Positions 30,017-38,481 of a stretch of 44,474 bases of DNA are shown in pieces (the stretch's first letter is position 1; every line of letters begins with the position of its first letter). Position numbers and translations under genes: made by a program. The stretch lies in the IMG/VR virus record IMGVR_UViG_3300032156_000025, positions 1 through 44,474 of that record; one strand, given 5' to 3'. The DNA is from a virus. The notes beneath the pieces were generated by a model. That model saw only the letters and a list, made by a program, of their open reading frames with translations. It ran no database searches and was not told the origin of the DNA.

Positions 30017-32158
30017 ATGGACTCCTACATCCTCTCCGGCCCGCAGGGTTCAGTGATCAACGTCGGCTCATATGTTCGCGCTGACCCCGGCCCCGACTTC
30101 GGCGCGAAGGATCTACTCAAGGCGGAGTACGCCGAGACGCCCTTTGTCGAGGGCGGCTATCTCGCGGCCGAGTCGATGGGTGTCCGCTCGATGACGTTCC
30201 CGGTCAGGCTTGCCTCGAGCGGTGCCTTCGTGGGAGGCCTCCCGGGCATCGAGGCATTCCTTCGCTCGTGCGCACGCCCGGGCGCGTATGTCGATCTGAT
30301 GCCGAACGGCGTCGCTACAGCGGAGGCGGTACGTTTCGACGTCGTCGGCGGACGCTACGAAGAGGACTATTCGATCCGTCAGAACGAGGTCGGGCGCCGT
30401 GAGGGCACACTTAAACTAGAGGTCGAGCCTTACGGCTACTGGCCGACGCAGATCACTCTCGCTTCAGTCGCCTCGGTAGGTCTACCTGGTCGGGTCGCAG
30501 TGCCCGGCGCGTCTGTGTTAGGCGACGCTCCTGCCCTCGCGCGCATCGCTATTCAGCCGACCGCTCCGACTTCCTACCCGCTCGGGACGTGGGCGCCGGA
30601 TATGCTCGCCTGGTCGCTCGCGGCCAAGCCGAGCGCCGTCCCGTTCTGGCCGGCCGCATCGCTTGCGAGCGCGATCCCCGGTGCTCTCGGCGGTGATGCC
30701 TTCGCACCAGCATCTCAAGCGCTCTCGCTCTACCCCTCCCCCACACAGGGCGGCTGGCGAAACGTCGCAAACCTCACAATCCCCTCGGCGCTCGAGCCGG
30801 ACTACCGCGGACGCTTCCGTGCGTTCGCGTGGGCCAAGCTCACGCCGAGCCAGCCGATCCCCTACCAGCTCTCACTGGATGCCGTTCCCGCAGTAAACCC
30901 GCAGGCGGCGCTCGCCTCCGCCCAGTCTGTCGCCACATTGGCGCCGAACGTGCGCGGAGCTTCGATCGCTGCCGCCTCTCCCGCCTATCACCTACTCGAT
31001 CTCGGCGAGCTCGTACTGCCCCCGGTCGCGTCAGGCCTCAGGCAAGACCAACTCGTGCGGCTATGGGCGAACCCGGCCGGAACGACGATCGGCATCGCGA
31101 CGCCGGTGATCGCGCTCGGCGGTCTCTACCTACTCCCGCTCGACGGTGATGTCGGCTATCTCCCCCGCGGCCTCGGAGTCCCTACGTTCGCCACGCCGAG
31201 TCCTGGTCGCTTTGTCACAGACAAGATCACGCGCCGGACATACATCGGCGTGCCCGGTTCCGATCTCTCAAGCGCCGTCGCACTCGCAAACGCTCCGCAC
31301 TATCGCGGCGCTCAGCCGCAGATCACCGCCTCGACAACGGCACTCGACATTCTCTCTGGCGCTAGGCGCACGGATCTCGCCGCTCAGTACCGAGACGAGG
31401 TCTTGAGCGAAGGCGCAGCGCAGCTCTACTACTACCCGCTCTCGGACGCCGTCCCGACCTACGTGGCGCCGTTCCAGAGCGCTTACGGGCCGACCGGCAT
31501 CTTCTCGGGCACACCGTCGGCAGCGCAGCGTGGGGCTCTTCTCAACCCGTCGGCTCCCGGTGTTTTCTTCACCGCCGCCGGGGCTGTCGCCTCGGGCGTC
31601 TGTATCGGGGCTAGTTCCTTTTCTGCCGAGCTGTGGTTCATGCGCGCGTCGGCTATCGCAACCGAGCAGACGCTGCTCTCGCACGGCACCGCTATCGCGA
31701 CAGCATGGAATCACCTGCGAATCGGCATGGCGTCGCCTAACAGGCTGGCCGTCCGCTTCGGAGCCTCAGACGTCGGCATGTTCAGCGTGCCAAGCTGGCC
31801 GAACCCGGACGCGACCTACCACCATCTCGTGCTCACCTTCGACTACACGACGCTCACGCGCAAGCTCTATCTCGACGCGAGCGTGGTCGCCTCGCAGGTC
31901 GCAGGCACCTACTACGCAGGGCCGAGTTCGACTCTCAGAATCGGCCAGGCCTCCGGTCAGTGGTACTTCCCCGGCCTGATGGACGAGGTCGCGCTCTACC
32001 CCGGCCTCGTACTCTCGCCGACACGGGTCGCGGCTCACTATCTCGCCGGCGTCTCGCCAACAGGAGGCGCGACGGCCCCGCTCGTGCGCGCGTCCGAAGC
32101 CTTCGCGGCGGTATCCGTCACCTACCGGCCGCGCTTCCGATTCCTCAAGACGTTCTAG
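30017..32158 (+). CDS. Distal tail protein with C-terminal LamG-like domain
   Basis: This 713-residue protein follows the tape measure. The first 140 residues resemble distal tail (Dit-type) proteins (SYILSGPQGSVINVGSYV, SMTFPVRLASSGAF, then REGTLKLEVEPYGYW). The middle is a beta-rich Ala/Pro stretch. The last 180 residues form a concanavalin/LamG-like fold (FSAELWFMRASAIATEQTLLSHG, YHHLVLTFDY, LYLDASVVAS, FPGLMDEVALYPGLVLSP), typical of carbohydrate-binding modules. It may bind host surface sugars at the tail tip. GAAGGAAGG lies just before the ATG. Confidence 0.78.
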   Translation: MDSYILSGPQGSVINVGSYVRADPGPDFGAKDLLKAEYAETPFVEGGYLAAESMGVRSMTFPVRLASSGAFVGGLPGIEAFLRSCARPGAYVDLMPNGVATAEAVRFDVVGGRYEEDYSIRQNEVGRREGTLKLEVEPYGYWPTQITLASVASVGLPGRVAVPGASVLGDAPALARIAIQPTAPTSYPLGTWAPDMLAWSLAAKPSAVPFWPAASLASAIPGALGGDAFAPASQALSLYPSPTQGGWRNVANLTIPSALEPDYRGRFRAFAWAKLTPSQPIPYQLSLDAVPAVNPQAALASAQSVATLAPNVRGASIAAASPAYHLLDLGELVLPPVASGLRQDQLVRLWANPAGTTIGIATPVIALGGLYLLPLDGDVGYLPRGLGVPTFATPSPGRFVTDKITRRTYIGVPGSDLSSAVALANAPHYRGAQPQITASTTALDILSGARRTDLAAQYRDEVLSEGAAQLYYYPLSDAVPTYVAPFQSAYGPTGIFSGTPSAAQRGALLNPSAPGVFFTAAGAVASGVCIGASSFSAELWFMRASAIATEQTLLSHGTAIATAWNHLRIGMASPNRLAVRFGASDVGMFSVPSWPNPDATYHHLVLTFDYTTLTRKLYLDASVVASQVAGTYYAGPSSTLRIGQASGQWYFPGLMDEVALYPGLVLSPTRVAAHYLAGVSPTGGATAPLVRASEAFAAVSVTYRPRFRFLKTF

Positions 32159-32167
32159 GGAGACGAG

Positions 32168-34693
32168 ATGGCGACTCCGACAACGGGCCCGTACGGCTCG
32201 CCGCTGCTCGACAATTTCGATCGAGCAGACGGCGACCCCGGTGCTAACTGGACGGGGGAAATCTGGACGGGTGAGGGCAAGGCTCTGATCAGTGGCGGCG
32301 TGGTCAAAGGGACGGCAGACGGCGCCTCGATGGTCTGGAATGTCGCAAAGTTCGGAGCAGCTCAAGAGGCCTGGGGCAAGCTCAACTGGAACGCCTGGGA
32401 GATCTATTTCTATCTCGGCGTCACGGCGGTTCCGCTCACGACAGCCGGAGCAAAAGGGTACTACGTCAGATTCAGGCAGGCGCTTGGGTGGTGGGCGATC
32501 TATCGCGATCTCGCCGGTTCTGACACCACCCTGAAGACCGTCAACCCGTCGACGTTTGACCAGCACGACTATGCGGCGCTTGTTCGTAAGCAGAGCGGCG
32601 CGAACGCGGTACTTGAGGTTTGGCGCTGGCCGGATGGCGGGTCCGCGTGGGCGCTGGTCGACTCGTACACGGACACGTCTGCCTATCTGGACGATGGGTA
32701 TCTAGGTACTGAGCTGATCTCTGGCTCGACGGAGTTCGACGAGTTCGGCGGCGGGACAATCACGCCGGTCAACACGGTCGCCCCGGCGGTCTCTGGTACT
32801 GCGCAGGTCGGCCAGACGCTATCAACAACGAACGGTACGTGGTCGGGTTCTCCGACTTCCTACGGCTACCAATGGCAGCGTGACAACTCGGGCGGCGGCG
32901 TCTACTCAAACATCGGCGGAGCCACGAGCTCGAGTTACACGCTGGTCTCTGCAGATCTCGGCTGCAACGTTCGCTGCGTCGTCACGGCGACAAACGCTGC
33001 GGGCTCGACATCTGCCAACTCGAACGCGGTAGGACCGGTAGCAGCTGCTCCCGCGAGTACGCCAAGTCAGCCCTCTCTTCCCGCTCTCATTGACACGCAG
33101 CTTCGTTTCACCGCCGTTCTGCTCAGAGACGGCGCGGAGCCTCTGACGCTCACGCGCTCGGCGACGATGCTCCGCTACTCGACGATCGCGAACGGCGGCT
33201 TCGGATCCTGCGATCTCGAGTTGCCGGGCAAGCCCGAGGAGTGGACAAGCTCGATCCCCTACCAGGCGATGCTGCGCGTCTGTTACGGCACGCGCATCGT
33301 GTTCGAGGGACGAGTTGAAGACAAGCGGCTCTCGATCGGCTCGGGCTTCTCGACGAAGATCTCGCTCTACGGTCTCAAACGACGGCTCGAAGACGAAAGC
33401 ATCCGGCGGATATGGAGCATGCGCGGAGTGCCGTGGCAGGCGAACATCACCTCGCTCGGCGGGCTCACGGGCTACGGGACGAATGCGATCTGGCTCGATC
33501 CGGTGACGTGGGGCTCTGTCGTGATCGGCGCTTTCGACCCGACCGATCTCACTAGAAGCGGCGTCGCGATCGGGAGCAACGGGACGGTGCCGCCGGGAGT
33601 GGGCATCGCGAACGGCGTGCAGTTCTACACCGAGGGCGTCGAGATCGTCAAGCTCTACCTCGACGCCATTAGATCCGGGAACGACCCGATCTACTACTGC
33701 GTCCGCGACTCTGTCGATGGTTCGACTTGGAACAACAAAGCCGCGGACGCTCTCAGCGGTACGAAGACATCGCTCGCCATCACGCCGACGGCTGGTGCGC
33801 AGTGGCTCCGTCTGATCGCGGCACTCGACACGGCGATCGCGAACCTCAACTCGTTCTGCCAGTACGAGAACATCCGCCTGCTCGGGACGTCGCTCACGGA
33901 AGACGTTGCGGGCGCGATCTATGGCGGCAAGATCATCCGCGACCTGGTCTCGCTCATCCCGGGCCTGGTGCCCGGCGTGATCGACGCGGGCGACGACTTC
34001 GCGCTGCCTTCCTGCGAGGCACTGCAACGCCGAAGCGCGCTCGCCATCCTCGAGGAGATCGTTGGCTACTACACGCGCGAATGGGGCGTCTGGGAGGAAG
34101 GGCGCTTCGACTGGCGACAGCCGAACCTCGACGAGACCCAGTGGATCGCTAACGCCAGCGACCTGCTCCCCGGCTCGGAGATTGTCGGCTCGCTCGACGG
34201 CACCTATAGGCGTGTCTTCGTTCAGTACATGGACGCAGGTGGCGGCTATCAGACCGAGCAATCGGCGGTGACGCAAGACCAGCGCAACCCCTTCGCCGGC
34301 GGCATCTCGAACCGCGATCTGCTTCACAGCGTCAACTTCCCGATGACCACCGCGTCGGCGCTGCAGCTCGCGAACAAGCTCGCAACCCTCGTCGGCTCGT
34401 TCCCGACCGTCACCGGCAGGCTTATCCTCCCCGCTCGTAAACTCGTACAGCACGCGACGAACGGGCCGAGCGAGGCGTTCCTGGTCCGCGCCGGCGACAA
34501 CATCACCGTGCCTGATCTACCGAAGTCGGATCCGCTCGCTGTCGGCCGGGACGGCGAGACGCACTTCCACATCGCCTCGACTGACATCGACCTCGCGGGC
34601 GGCAAGATCACGCTTGAGGTCGAAGGCGGCGTCAAGACGATCGACGCGCTGATGGCGCGCCTCAGTGCCGCGACCCGAGTCCTAACCGGCTGA
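32168..34693 (+). CDS. Tail tip / baseplate protein with concanavalin-like and Ig-like domains
   Basis: This 841-residue protein has three parts. Residues 1-200 look like a glucanase/concanavalin-type sandwich (LLDNFDRADGDPGANWTG, YYVRFRQALGWWAIYRDL). Residues about 200-290 are an Ig-like repeat (VSGTAQVGQTLSTTNGTW, YQWQRDN, YTLVSADLGCNVRCVVTATNAAGS) that is common in surface proteins of Thermoleophilia and other actinobacteria. The remainder is a phage tail hub-type domain (FTAVLLRDGAEP, RIVFEGRVEDKRLSI, and near the end IASTDIDLAGGKITLEVEGG). The first two probably act in adhesion and look added to a conserved tail protein. Confidence 0.75.
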   Translation: MATPTTGPYGSPLLDNFDRADGDPGANWTGEIWTGEGKALISGGVVKGTADGASMVWNVAKFGAAQEAWGKLNWNAWEIYFYLGVTAVPLTTAGAKGYYVRFRQALGWWAIYRDLAGSDTTLKTVNPSTFDQHDYAALVRKQSGANAVLEVWRWPDGGSAWALVDSYTDTSAYLDDGYLGTELISGSTEFDEFGGGTITPVNTVAPAVSGTAQVGQTLSTTNGTWSGSPTSYGYQWQRDNSGGGVYSNIGGATSSSYTLVSADLGCNVRCVVTATNAAGSTSANSNAVGPVAAAPASTPSQPSLPALIDTQLRFTAVLLRDGAEPLTLTRSATMLRYSTIANGGFGSCDLELPGKPEEWTSSIPYQAMLRVCYGTRIVFEGRVEDKRLSIGSGFSTKISLYGLKRRLEDESIRRIWSMRGVPWQANITSLGGLTGYGTNAIWLDPVTWGSVVIGAFDPTDLTRSGVAIGSNGTVPPGVGIANGVQFYTEGVEIVKLYLDAIRSGNDPIYYCVRDSVDGSTWNNKAADALSGTKTSLAITPTAGAQWLRLIAALDTAIANLNSFCQYENIRLLGTSLTEDVAGAIYGGKIIRDLVSLIPGLVPGVIDAGDDFALPSCEALQRRSALAILEEIVGYYTREWGVWEEGRFDWRQPNLDETQWIANASDLLPGSEIVGSLDGTYRRVFVQYMDAGGGYQTEQSAVTQDQRNPFAGGISNRDLLHSVNFPMTTASALQLANKLATLVGSFPTVTGRLILPARKLVQHATNGPSEAFLVRAGDNITVPDLPKSDPLAVGRDGETHFHIASTDIDLAGGKITLEVEGGVKTIDALMARLSAATRVLTG

Positions 34694-34709
34694 CCCCGAA
34701 GGAGTCCCC

Positions 34710-35393
34710 ATGCCTACGACCGCACCCGCTAGGCGGGTTCTCGTGCATATGGGCCACGTCTCACCACGCGAGCCTGGCTTCACTACGCAGACCGGCGCCG
34801 CTGGTGAGATCGAAGAGGTAGAGGCGATCGGCAAGCGCCTCTACGCGCTCCTCGATGCCGACGCGCGCCTGACGCCCACGCTCTGCGGTGGAGACGTACC
34901 CGACGGCTGGACGGGTGACATCGTTCTGGCACTCCACTGCGACGGGTCTTCGAATCCGGCCGCTCGCGGCTACTCGCTCGGCTGGCCTCCGGCGGAGTAC
35001 GGCCCGAAAACGCTCCGGCTGATCGACCACCTTGAGACGCGCTACGAAGCGATCGCGGGCCACCCGCCGCATCACAGCGATAACTACACCGCCGACATGC
35101 GCGGGTACTACGCCTGGCATCGCACGCACGCCGACGCGAAGGTGCTGGTCGAGCACGGCTTCCTCTCGAACGAGGCCGATCGGCTCTGGCTCCAGTCGCA
35201 CGTCTTGGCGATCGCTCAGGCCTGGTATCTCGCCGTGCTCGACTACTACGGCCTCGCGCTTCAGGAGTTGCCGACCTGGGAGGTCGTCGACGCGAAGGGC
35301 AAGGTCGTCTACCAGGGCACGTGGGCCAAGGTGCTCGTCTGGCTTAAGCCGAAGAAGTGGGCCGGGCCGCTGACCATTAGACGGGTGAAGTGA
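34710..35393 (+). CDS. N-acetylmuramoyl-L-alanine amidase (endolysin)
   Basis: This 227-residue enzyme should cut the stem peptide from murein in host lysis. The Amidase_3 zinc site is recognisable: His in VLVHMGH, Glu in EIEEVEAIGKRL, His in IVLALHCDG, and catalytic Glu in KVLVEHGFLSN. The catalytic domain ends near residue 180. The C-terminal 40 residues (WEVVDAKGKVVYQGTWAKVLVWL) resemble a small wall-binding motif. There is no signal peptide, so export needs a holin. AAGGAG precedes the ATG and the next gene overlaps its stop. Confidence 0.88.
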   Translation: MPTTAPARRVLVHMGHVSPREPGFTTQTGAAGEIEEVEAIGKRLYALLDADARLTPTLCGGDVPDGWTGDIVLALHCDGSSNPAARGYSLGWPPAEYGPKTLRLIDHLETRYEAIAGHPPHHSDNYTADMRGYYAWHRTHADAKVLVEHGFLSNEADRLWLQSHVLAIAQAWYLAVLDYYGLALQELPTWEVVDAKGKVVYQGTWAKVLVWLKPKKWAGPLTIRRVK

Positions 35394-35650
35394 TGGCGAA
35401 CGGGATCAACGGCTACACAGTCAAGGAGATCCTCGACAAGTTCGTCATCCCCCCGCTGAATCAGGTTGTCGAGGATGTAGGCGAACTCAAGGAGACCGTC
35501 CAGGGGCATGACGGGATTCTGAAGACGGTCGCGATGCGCGACGCTACGCGCAAGCGCTGGATCTCCACCCGTTGCACGATCGCGATCGATTGGGCAATCC
35601 GCGCCGCTGTCATCGCCGTCCTCGCGGGCCTCGGAATCCACTACTTCTGA
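35393..35650 (+). CDS. Small protein with C-terminal membrane segment
   Basis: This 85-residue protein starts at an ATG overlapping the amidase stop (TGATG; GTG 35390 also possible). A soluble helical region (VKEILDKFVIPPLNQVVEDVGELKETV) is followed by basic residues and one C-terminal TM segment (AIRAAVIAVLAGLGIHYF). Its place between two wall hydrolases suggests a holin or holin regulator; the single C-terminal TM fits hemolysin XhlA-type proteins. The next ATG overlaps its stop. Confidence 0.72.
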   Translation: MANGINGYTVKEILDKFVIPPLNQVVEDVGELKETVQGHDGILKTVAMRDATRKRWISTRCTIAIDWAIRAAVIAVLAGLGIHYF

Positions 35651-36441
35651 TGCCTACCCTCTGGCAAGGCGCGCACGTCGTACTCGGCGATCTCTCGCTT
35701 GACCCGACGGAACTTGGCGCGAAGATGCTCGCGAAGGGCTGGGCCGGCGTCTGGGCGAAGATCCACCACGGCTCTGTTGCGACCGATCCGGGACTCGGCG
35801 AGTGGCTCGAGAAGTTCCGCGCCGCATCGGGTGGGAAGGTGCTCGCTATCGGCTGGGGCGTCAACGGTGCAGACCCGAAAAGCGAGGCCGCGCTGATCGA
35901 GGGTTTCTGTCGCCAGCATCACCTAGTCGCCTACGTCGCTGATGTGGAAGCAGCGCAGAAGGAAGACGAGACGCCGGGCGGTCGCAAGTTGACCGCCGTG
36001 CTCTGGTCGGAACTCCGCCGCCGGATGCCGACCCGTTCGATGGGCTTCACGACCTACGGCGCCGCGTCGGACGACTGGCTGCTCGGCAGCGTTCTCGACA
36101 AGGGAGCACGCTGGTCGGGACCGATGGACTTCGCCTCGCCGTGGCGCGCCGGAGCTCGATTCATCCCGCAGGCGTACCCGAACGAGTACGGCGAGATCTA
36201 CTCGCTCCCGCACTGCGTCCGCCATGCTCGCCGCGCCGGCTGGCCGATCTCATGGGTCCACCCGATGCTCGGCTGTTACGACGGGCCGTTCAGCCGCGAT
36301 CCGCGCGTCTACGTCAGCGACATGATCCGGCTCGGGCTACTGGGTTTCTCCGTCTTCCGCGGAGAGTTAATGACCGACGACGACTGGGCTGTGCTCTCGG
36401 CTGCTATCGGGCCGAAGGGCGTTGCTCGCCGTCTCTACTGA
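35650..36441 (+). CDS. TIM-barrel glycoside hydrolase-like protein
   Basis: This 263-residue protein shows repeated strand-helix units of a barrel: GVWAKIHHGS, KVLAIGWGVNGADP, LVAYVADVEAAQ, RSMGFTTYGAAS, ARFIPQAYPNEYG, ISWVHPMLGCYDG, LLGFSVFRGELM. The acidic pair in YVADVEAA is where GH25-like enzymes carry catalytic acids, but I cannot confirm a family. In the lysis cassette it is most simply a second murein hydrolase or a tail-associated glycanase. ATG 35650 overlaps the previous stop. Confidence 0.65.
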   Translation: MPTLWQGAHVVLGDLSLDPTELGAKMLAKGWAGVWAKIHHGSVATDPGLGEWLEKFRAASGGKVLAIGWGVNGADPKSEAALIEGFCRQHHLVAYVADVEAAQKEDETPGGRKLTAVLWSELRRRMPTRSMGFTTYGAASDDWLLGSVLDKGARWSGPMDFASPWRAGARFIPQAYPNEYGEIYSLPHCVRHARRAGWPISWVHPMLGCYDGPFSRDPRVYVSDMIRLGLLGFSVFRGELMTDDDWAVLSAAIGPKGVARRLY

Positions 36442-36451
36442 GGAGGGAAAG

Positions 36452-36652
36452 ATGAGTCCGTTTCGCCTCGCAATCCTCAAGCGCGCAGGCAAGGGCCTCG
36501 CTGCCTTACTGCTCGCCGCTCTAGCCGGGGCAATCGCCTCGCCCGCCTTTGCCGACTTCGTCGGCGACCACACGCTGACCGCCGTGATTATCGGCGCCGG
36601 AGTTCCGGCGATCCTCGCGGCTGAGAAAGCGCTACAGGGCTGGAAGCCCTGA
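36452..36652 (+). CDS. Holin-like membrane protein
   Basis: This 66-residue protein has a basic N-terminus (FRLAILKRAGK), a first hydrophobic segment (LAALLLAALAGAIASPAFA) and a second (TAVIIGAGVPAILAAE) with a short polar tail. Length and two TM segments fit small class II holins. GAGGAGGG upstream fixes the ATG. A perfect hairpin CAGGGCT-GGA-AGCCCTG (36635-36651) spans its last codons. Confidence 0.72.
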   Translation: MSPFRLAILKRAGKGLAALLLAALAGAIASPAFADFVGDHTLTAVIIGAGVPAILAAEKALQGWKP

Positions 36653-36721
36653 CGCCCAGCAGTACCGGGCGTGGCCGGCGCTCGCAGGTGCGGGCGCGAA
36701 CCTCAAGAAAGAGAGAGGCCA

Positions 36722-37438
36722 CTGAAACGCAGATGGCTACTTTCGATCGTCATAGTCACCGCTTTATTCGTCGCGCTTCTCGCCGGCTGTTGGCCCGCTG
36801 ACGGAGCGCGACGCTCCACTAACCTCGAGGCCGTCACTTGGCTGCGGGGCAAGATCGAAAAGCAGAAACACGAGACCTGGAAATGCCAGAATGCTCTCGG
36901 CTCCCAGCGTACGAAGGGCGCTCTCACCTACCGATGGTCTGAGGACATCGAGTACCTGCAGTTCATCAGGCATCGCTGGGAAGGCCGTCACGTCGCCTGC
37001 GACAAGTTGGCTAGCCGCCGGCTAGCCGTCGTTCAGCGGCTCGCACACGGCCTCCAGGGGACTGCCTTGCGTGGACTTGAGCACGAGTTCGAGCAAGCGG
37101 CCTGGGCTGAGAACATGAACCCGTACTTCCTCGTCGGAGCATCCGGTACAGAGTCATCGTTCGGCGCTGCACCATGCACCCGCGATAACAATCCGAAGAA
37201 CATCTGGGGGCTCGGCGCTTGCGGGACTCGCTGGCAAGAGCCGATCTTCGGGACGTGGCGAGAGGCGATCACGTACTACGTTTGGTTCATCCGAGACAGA
37301 TGGCCGCACGCTCAGACGTGCTACCAACTGTCAGGTTATTGTCCGGAATGTGGAACTTACGGCTGGGGGTTGGCTACGCATCAGAAGATGCGCCAGCTCT
37401 TCGGCTCGGTCAGCGCGAGCCTCGCCTACCCCCGCTGA
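36722..37438 (+). CDS. Lipoprotein-type glucosaminidase/lytic enzyme
   Basis: This protein is 238 residues from CTG 36722, or 255 from GTG 36671. The CTG has AGAGAGAGG just upstream and gives a textbook lipoprotein signal: KRR, a hydrophobic core, and the lipobox LAGC (Cys23). The GTG has no ribosome site. The mature part has a helical stalk with several Cys, then a lysozyme/glucosaminidase-like domain: AENMNPYFLVGASGTESSFG with the presumed catalytic Glu, NNPKNIWGLGACG, and TWREAITYYVWFIRDRW, resembling FlgJ/Bax-type domains. A membrane-anchored wall enzyme in the lysis region could aid DNA entry, lysis or superinfection control. It ends the rightward late operon. Confidence 0.75.
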   Translation: MKRRWLLSIVIVTALFVALLAGCWPADGARRSTNLEAVTWLRGKIEKQKHETWKCQNALGSQRTKGALTYRWSEDIEYLQFIRHRWEGRHVACDKLASRRLAVVQRLAHGLQGTALRGLEHEFEQAAWAENMNPYFLVGASGTESSFGAAPCTRDNNPKNIWGLGACGTRWQEPIFGTWREAITYYVWFIRDRWPHAQTCYQLSGYCPECGTYGWGLATHQKMRQLFGSVSASLAYPR

Positions 37439-37459
37439 AAAGTCGTTCACCCGCGTCTT

Positions 37460-37485
37460 GCCCCCGCCATCGGGCGGCGGCTTTT
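37460..37485. terminator. Terminator between convergent operons
   Basis: CCGCC (37464-37468) pairs with GGCGG (37473-37477) across ATCG, extended past a bulge by GC pairs and followed by TTTT (37482-37485). It ends the late plus-strand transcript just before the minus-strand gene's stop. Confidence 0.6.
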
Positions 37486-37492
37486 CGCGTTT

Positions 37493-37939
37493 CTAGGCGG
37501 TGATCACGAACTGGCCGCTCCACCACCGGCTGCTCTCATCCAAGATAGCGTCATTGGTCGTCGGATAGATCGTCGCCTGTCCGAGCCCGATCCTGAGCGT
37601 GTGCGCTCCCGTTTTCGCCGCGATCAGTCGCGCGTAGAAACCCTTCTTCACATGCGCCCGCAACCGGCCAAAGCAGAACACGTCATCGTCATAGGCGCGC
37701 AGGCCCGGCATCTTGACGACCCACGAATTGTGATCGTCCTCGAAATCTATGCAGAAGTGAGAGAACGAGTTCGAGTTCGTGTTGACGACAATCCCGATCA
37801 TGTAGCTCTGCCCCGCCGTCTGGACCTCTGGCGGTGGGCTCAGGCGGGCCGAGAACCGCGCTTGCACCTGACCGAAGGCGATCCCAGCGCAAGCGAGTAG
37901 GAGAAGGCTGGCGGCGCCGATAACGAAAACCTTACGCAT
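37493..37939 (-). CDS. Exported protein of unknown function (moron)
   Basis: This 148-residue minus-strand protein has a clear signal peptide (RKVFVIGAASLLLLACAGIAFG). A soluble beta-rich domain follows with conserved-looking aromatic and acidic residues (CIDFEDDHNSWVVKMPGL, DDVFCFGRLRAHV) and two Cys that may form a disulfide. ATG 37939 has AGGAGG at 37945-37950 (complement) with good spacing; GTG 37942 is too close. Being alone, opposite to the late operon and next to the repressor region, it is probably expressed in the lysogen. No family is recognised. Confidence 0.8.
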   Translation of the reverse strand: MRKVFVIGAASLLLLACAGIAFGQVQARFSARLSPPPEVQTAGQSYMIGIVVNTNSNSFSHFCIDFEDDHNSWVVKMPGLRAYDDDVFCFGRLRAHVKKGFYARLIAAKTGAHTLRIGLGQATIYPTTNDAILDESSRWWSGQFVITA

Positions 37940-37959
37940 CACGTCCTCCTTTCGGGCGA

Positions 37960-37988
37960 TTGTCTCCTTGTAAACGCGTGTGTAGCAT
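37960..37988 (+). promoter_or_regulatory. Possible plus-strand promoter
   Basis: TTGTCT (37960-37965), a 17-base spacer and TAGCAT (37983-37988) lie upstream of ATG 38006, with GAAGGGGG between. A GCATCGT/ACGATGC inverted repeat (37985-38009) overlaps the -10. The match is moderate. Confidence 0.3.
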
Positions 37989-38005
37989 CGTGCAGAAGGG
38001 GGACG

Positions 38006-38203
38006 ATGCCATACAGCGAGATTCGCTGCCGTCTCGCCGAGATGGCGCGCGAGATCGAGGAGATCGAGGTCATTCTTGAGCTTCCCCGGGATCTTGCTCT
38101 TGATCGGTTCGAGGATGCTCTTGCTCGCTGGCCTTGGTGGTCGCCCGATCGGCCGCCGCCTTCACCGCCGCCGCTTCCTCGCGAGCTGCATCTCGTTCGA
38201 TAG
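38006..38203 (+). CDS. Possible small helical protein overlapping an opposite gene
   Basis: This 65-residue frame has a promoter-like sequence and a purine-rich ribosome site upstream. Its first 25 codons use GC-ending codons as the genome does (CRLAEMAREIEEIEVILELP). From about 38070 it runs antisense to the minus-strand gene 38070-38459, and its codon bias fades. Either a short real gene overlaps its neighbour tail to tail, or this is a shadow with a lucky start. Confidence 0.4.
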   Translation: MPYSEIRCRLAEMAREIEEIEVILELPRDLALDRFEDALARWPWWSPDRPPPSPPPLPRELHLVR

Positions 38204-38459
38204 CGGCGAAGACGTCTGCCGCCTCGAGCAACGGCAGGAGCGTCCCGAGCGTCGGGCCGGCTCGGCGCGATTTCGCGTCCTTGACCTTCATGCGCATCTT
38301 CGCGACGGCGTTGGAGTCGTAGAAGCCGAGAGCGATTGAGAGGCGCTGTTGCGAGCGTGAGGCGATCCCGCGTCGCGCCATTGCGCGCTCGATTAGAGCG
38401 TCTAGAGCTTCGAGTGCATCCACTACTAGGAGTCTGAGGCGCGGGCGTTTGCCCTGCAA
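38070..38459 (-). CDS. Basic/helical protein divergent from the repressor gene
   Basis: This 129-residue frame starts at TTG 38459; GTG at about codon 14 is the alternative. Codon third positions are GC-biased as in genuine genes. It has a helical N-terminus (LVVDALEALDALIERAMARRG), a central basic section (YDSNAVAKMRMKVKDAKSRR) and a long charged Ala/Glu helix ending in a disordered tail. It lacks a recognisable HTH. It is transcribed divergently from the XRE gene across a 57-base gap with a palindromic operator, so it may take part in the lysis-lysogeny switch. Confidence 0.6.
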   Translation of the reverse strand: MQGKRPRLRLLVVDALEALDALIERAMARRGIASRSQQRLSIALGFYDSNAVAKMRMKVKDAKSRRAGPTLGTLLPLLEAADVFAAIERDAAREEAAAVKAAADRATTKASEQEHPRTDQEQDPGEAQE

Positions 38460-38481
38460 TCCGCTGGAAAGTATCGCTTTC

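Noticed and set aside
32906-34453. 515-codon minus-strand frame in the tail tip gene
   Set aside because: Arg/Val/Asp-rich antisense shadow of a recognisable tail protein.
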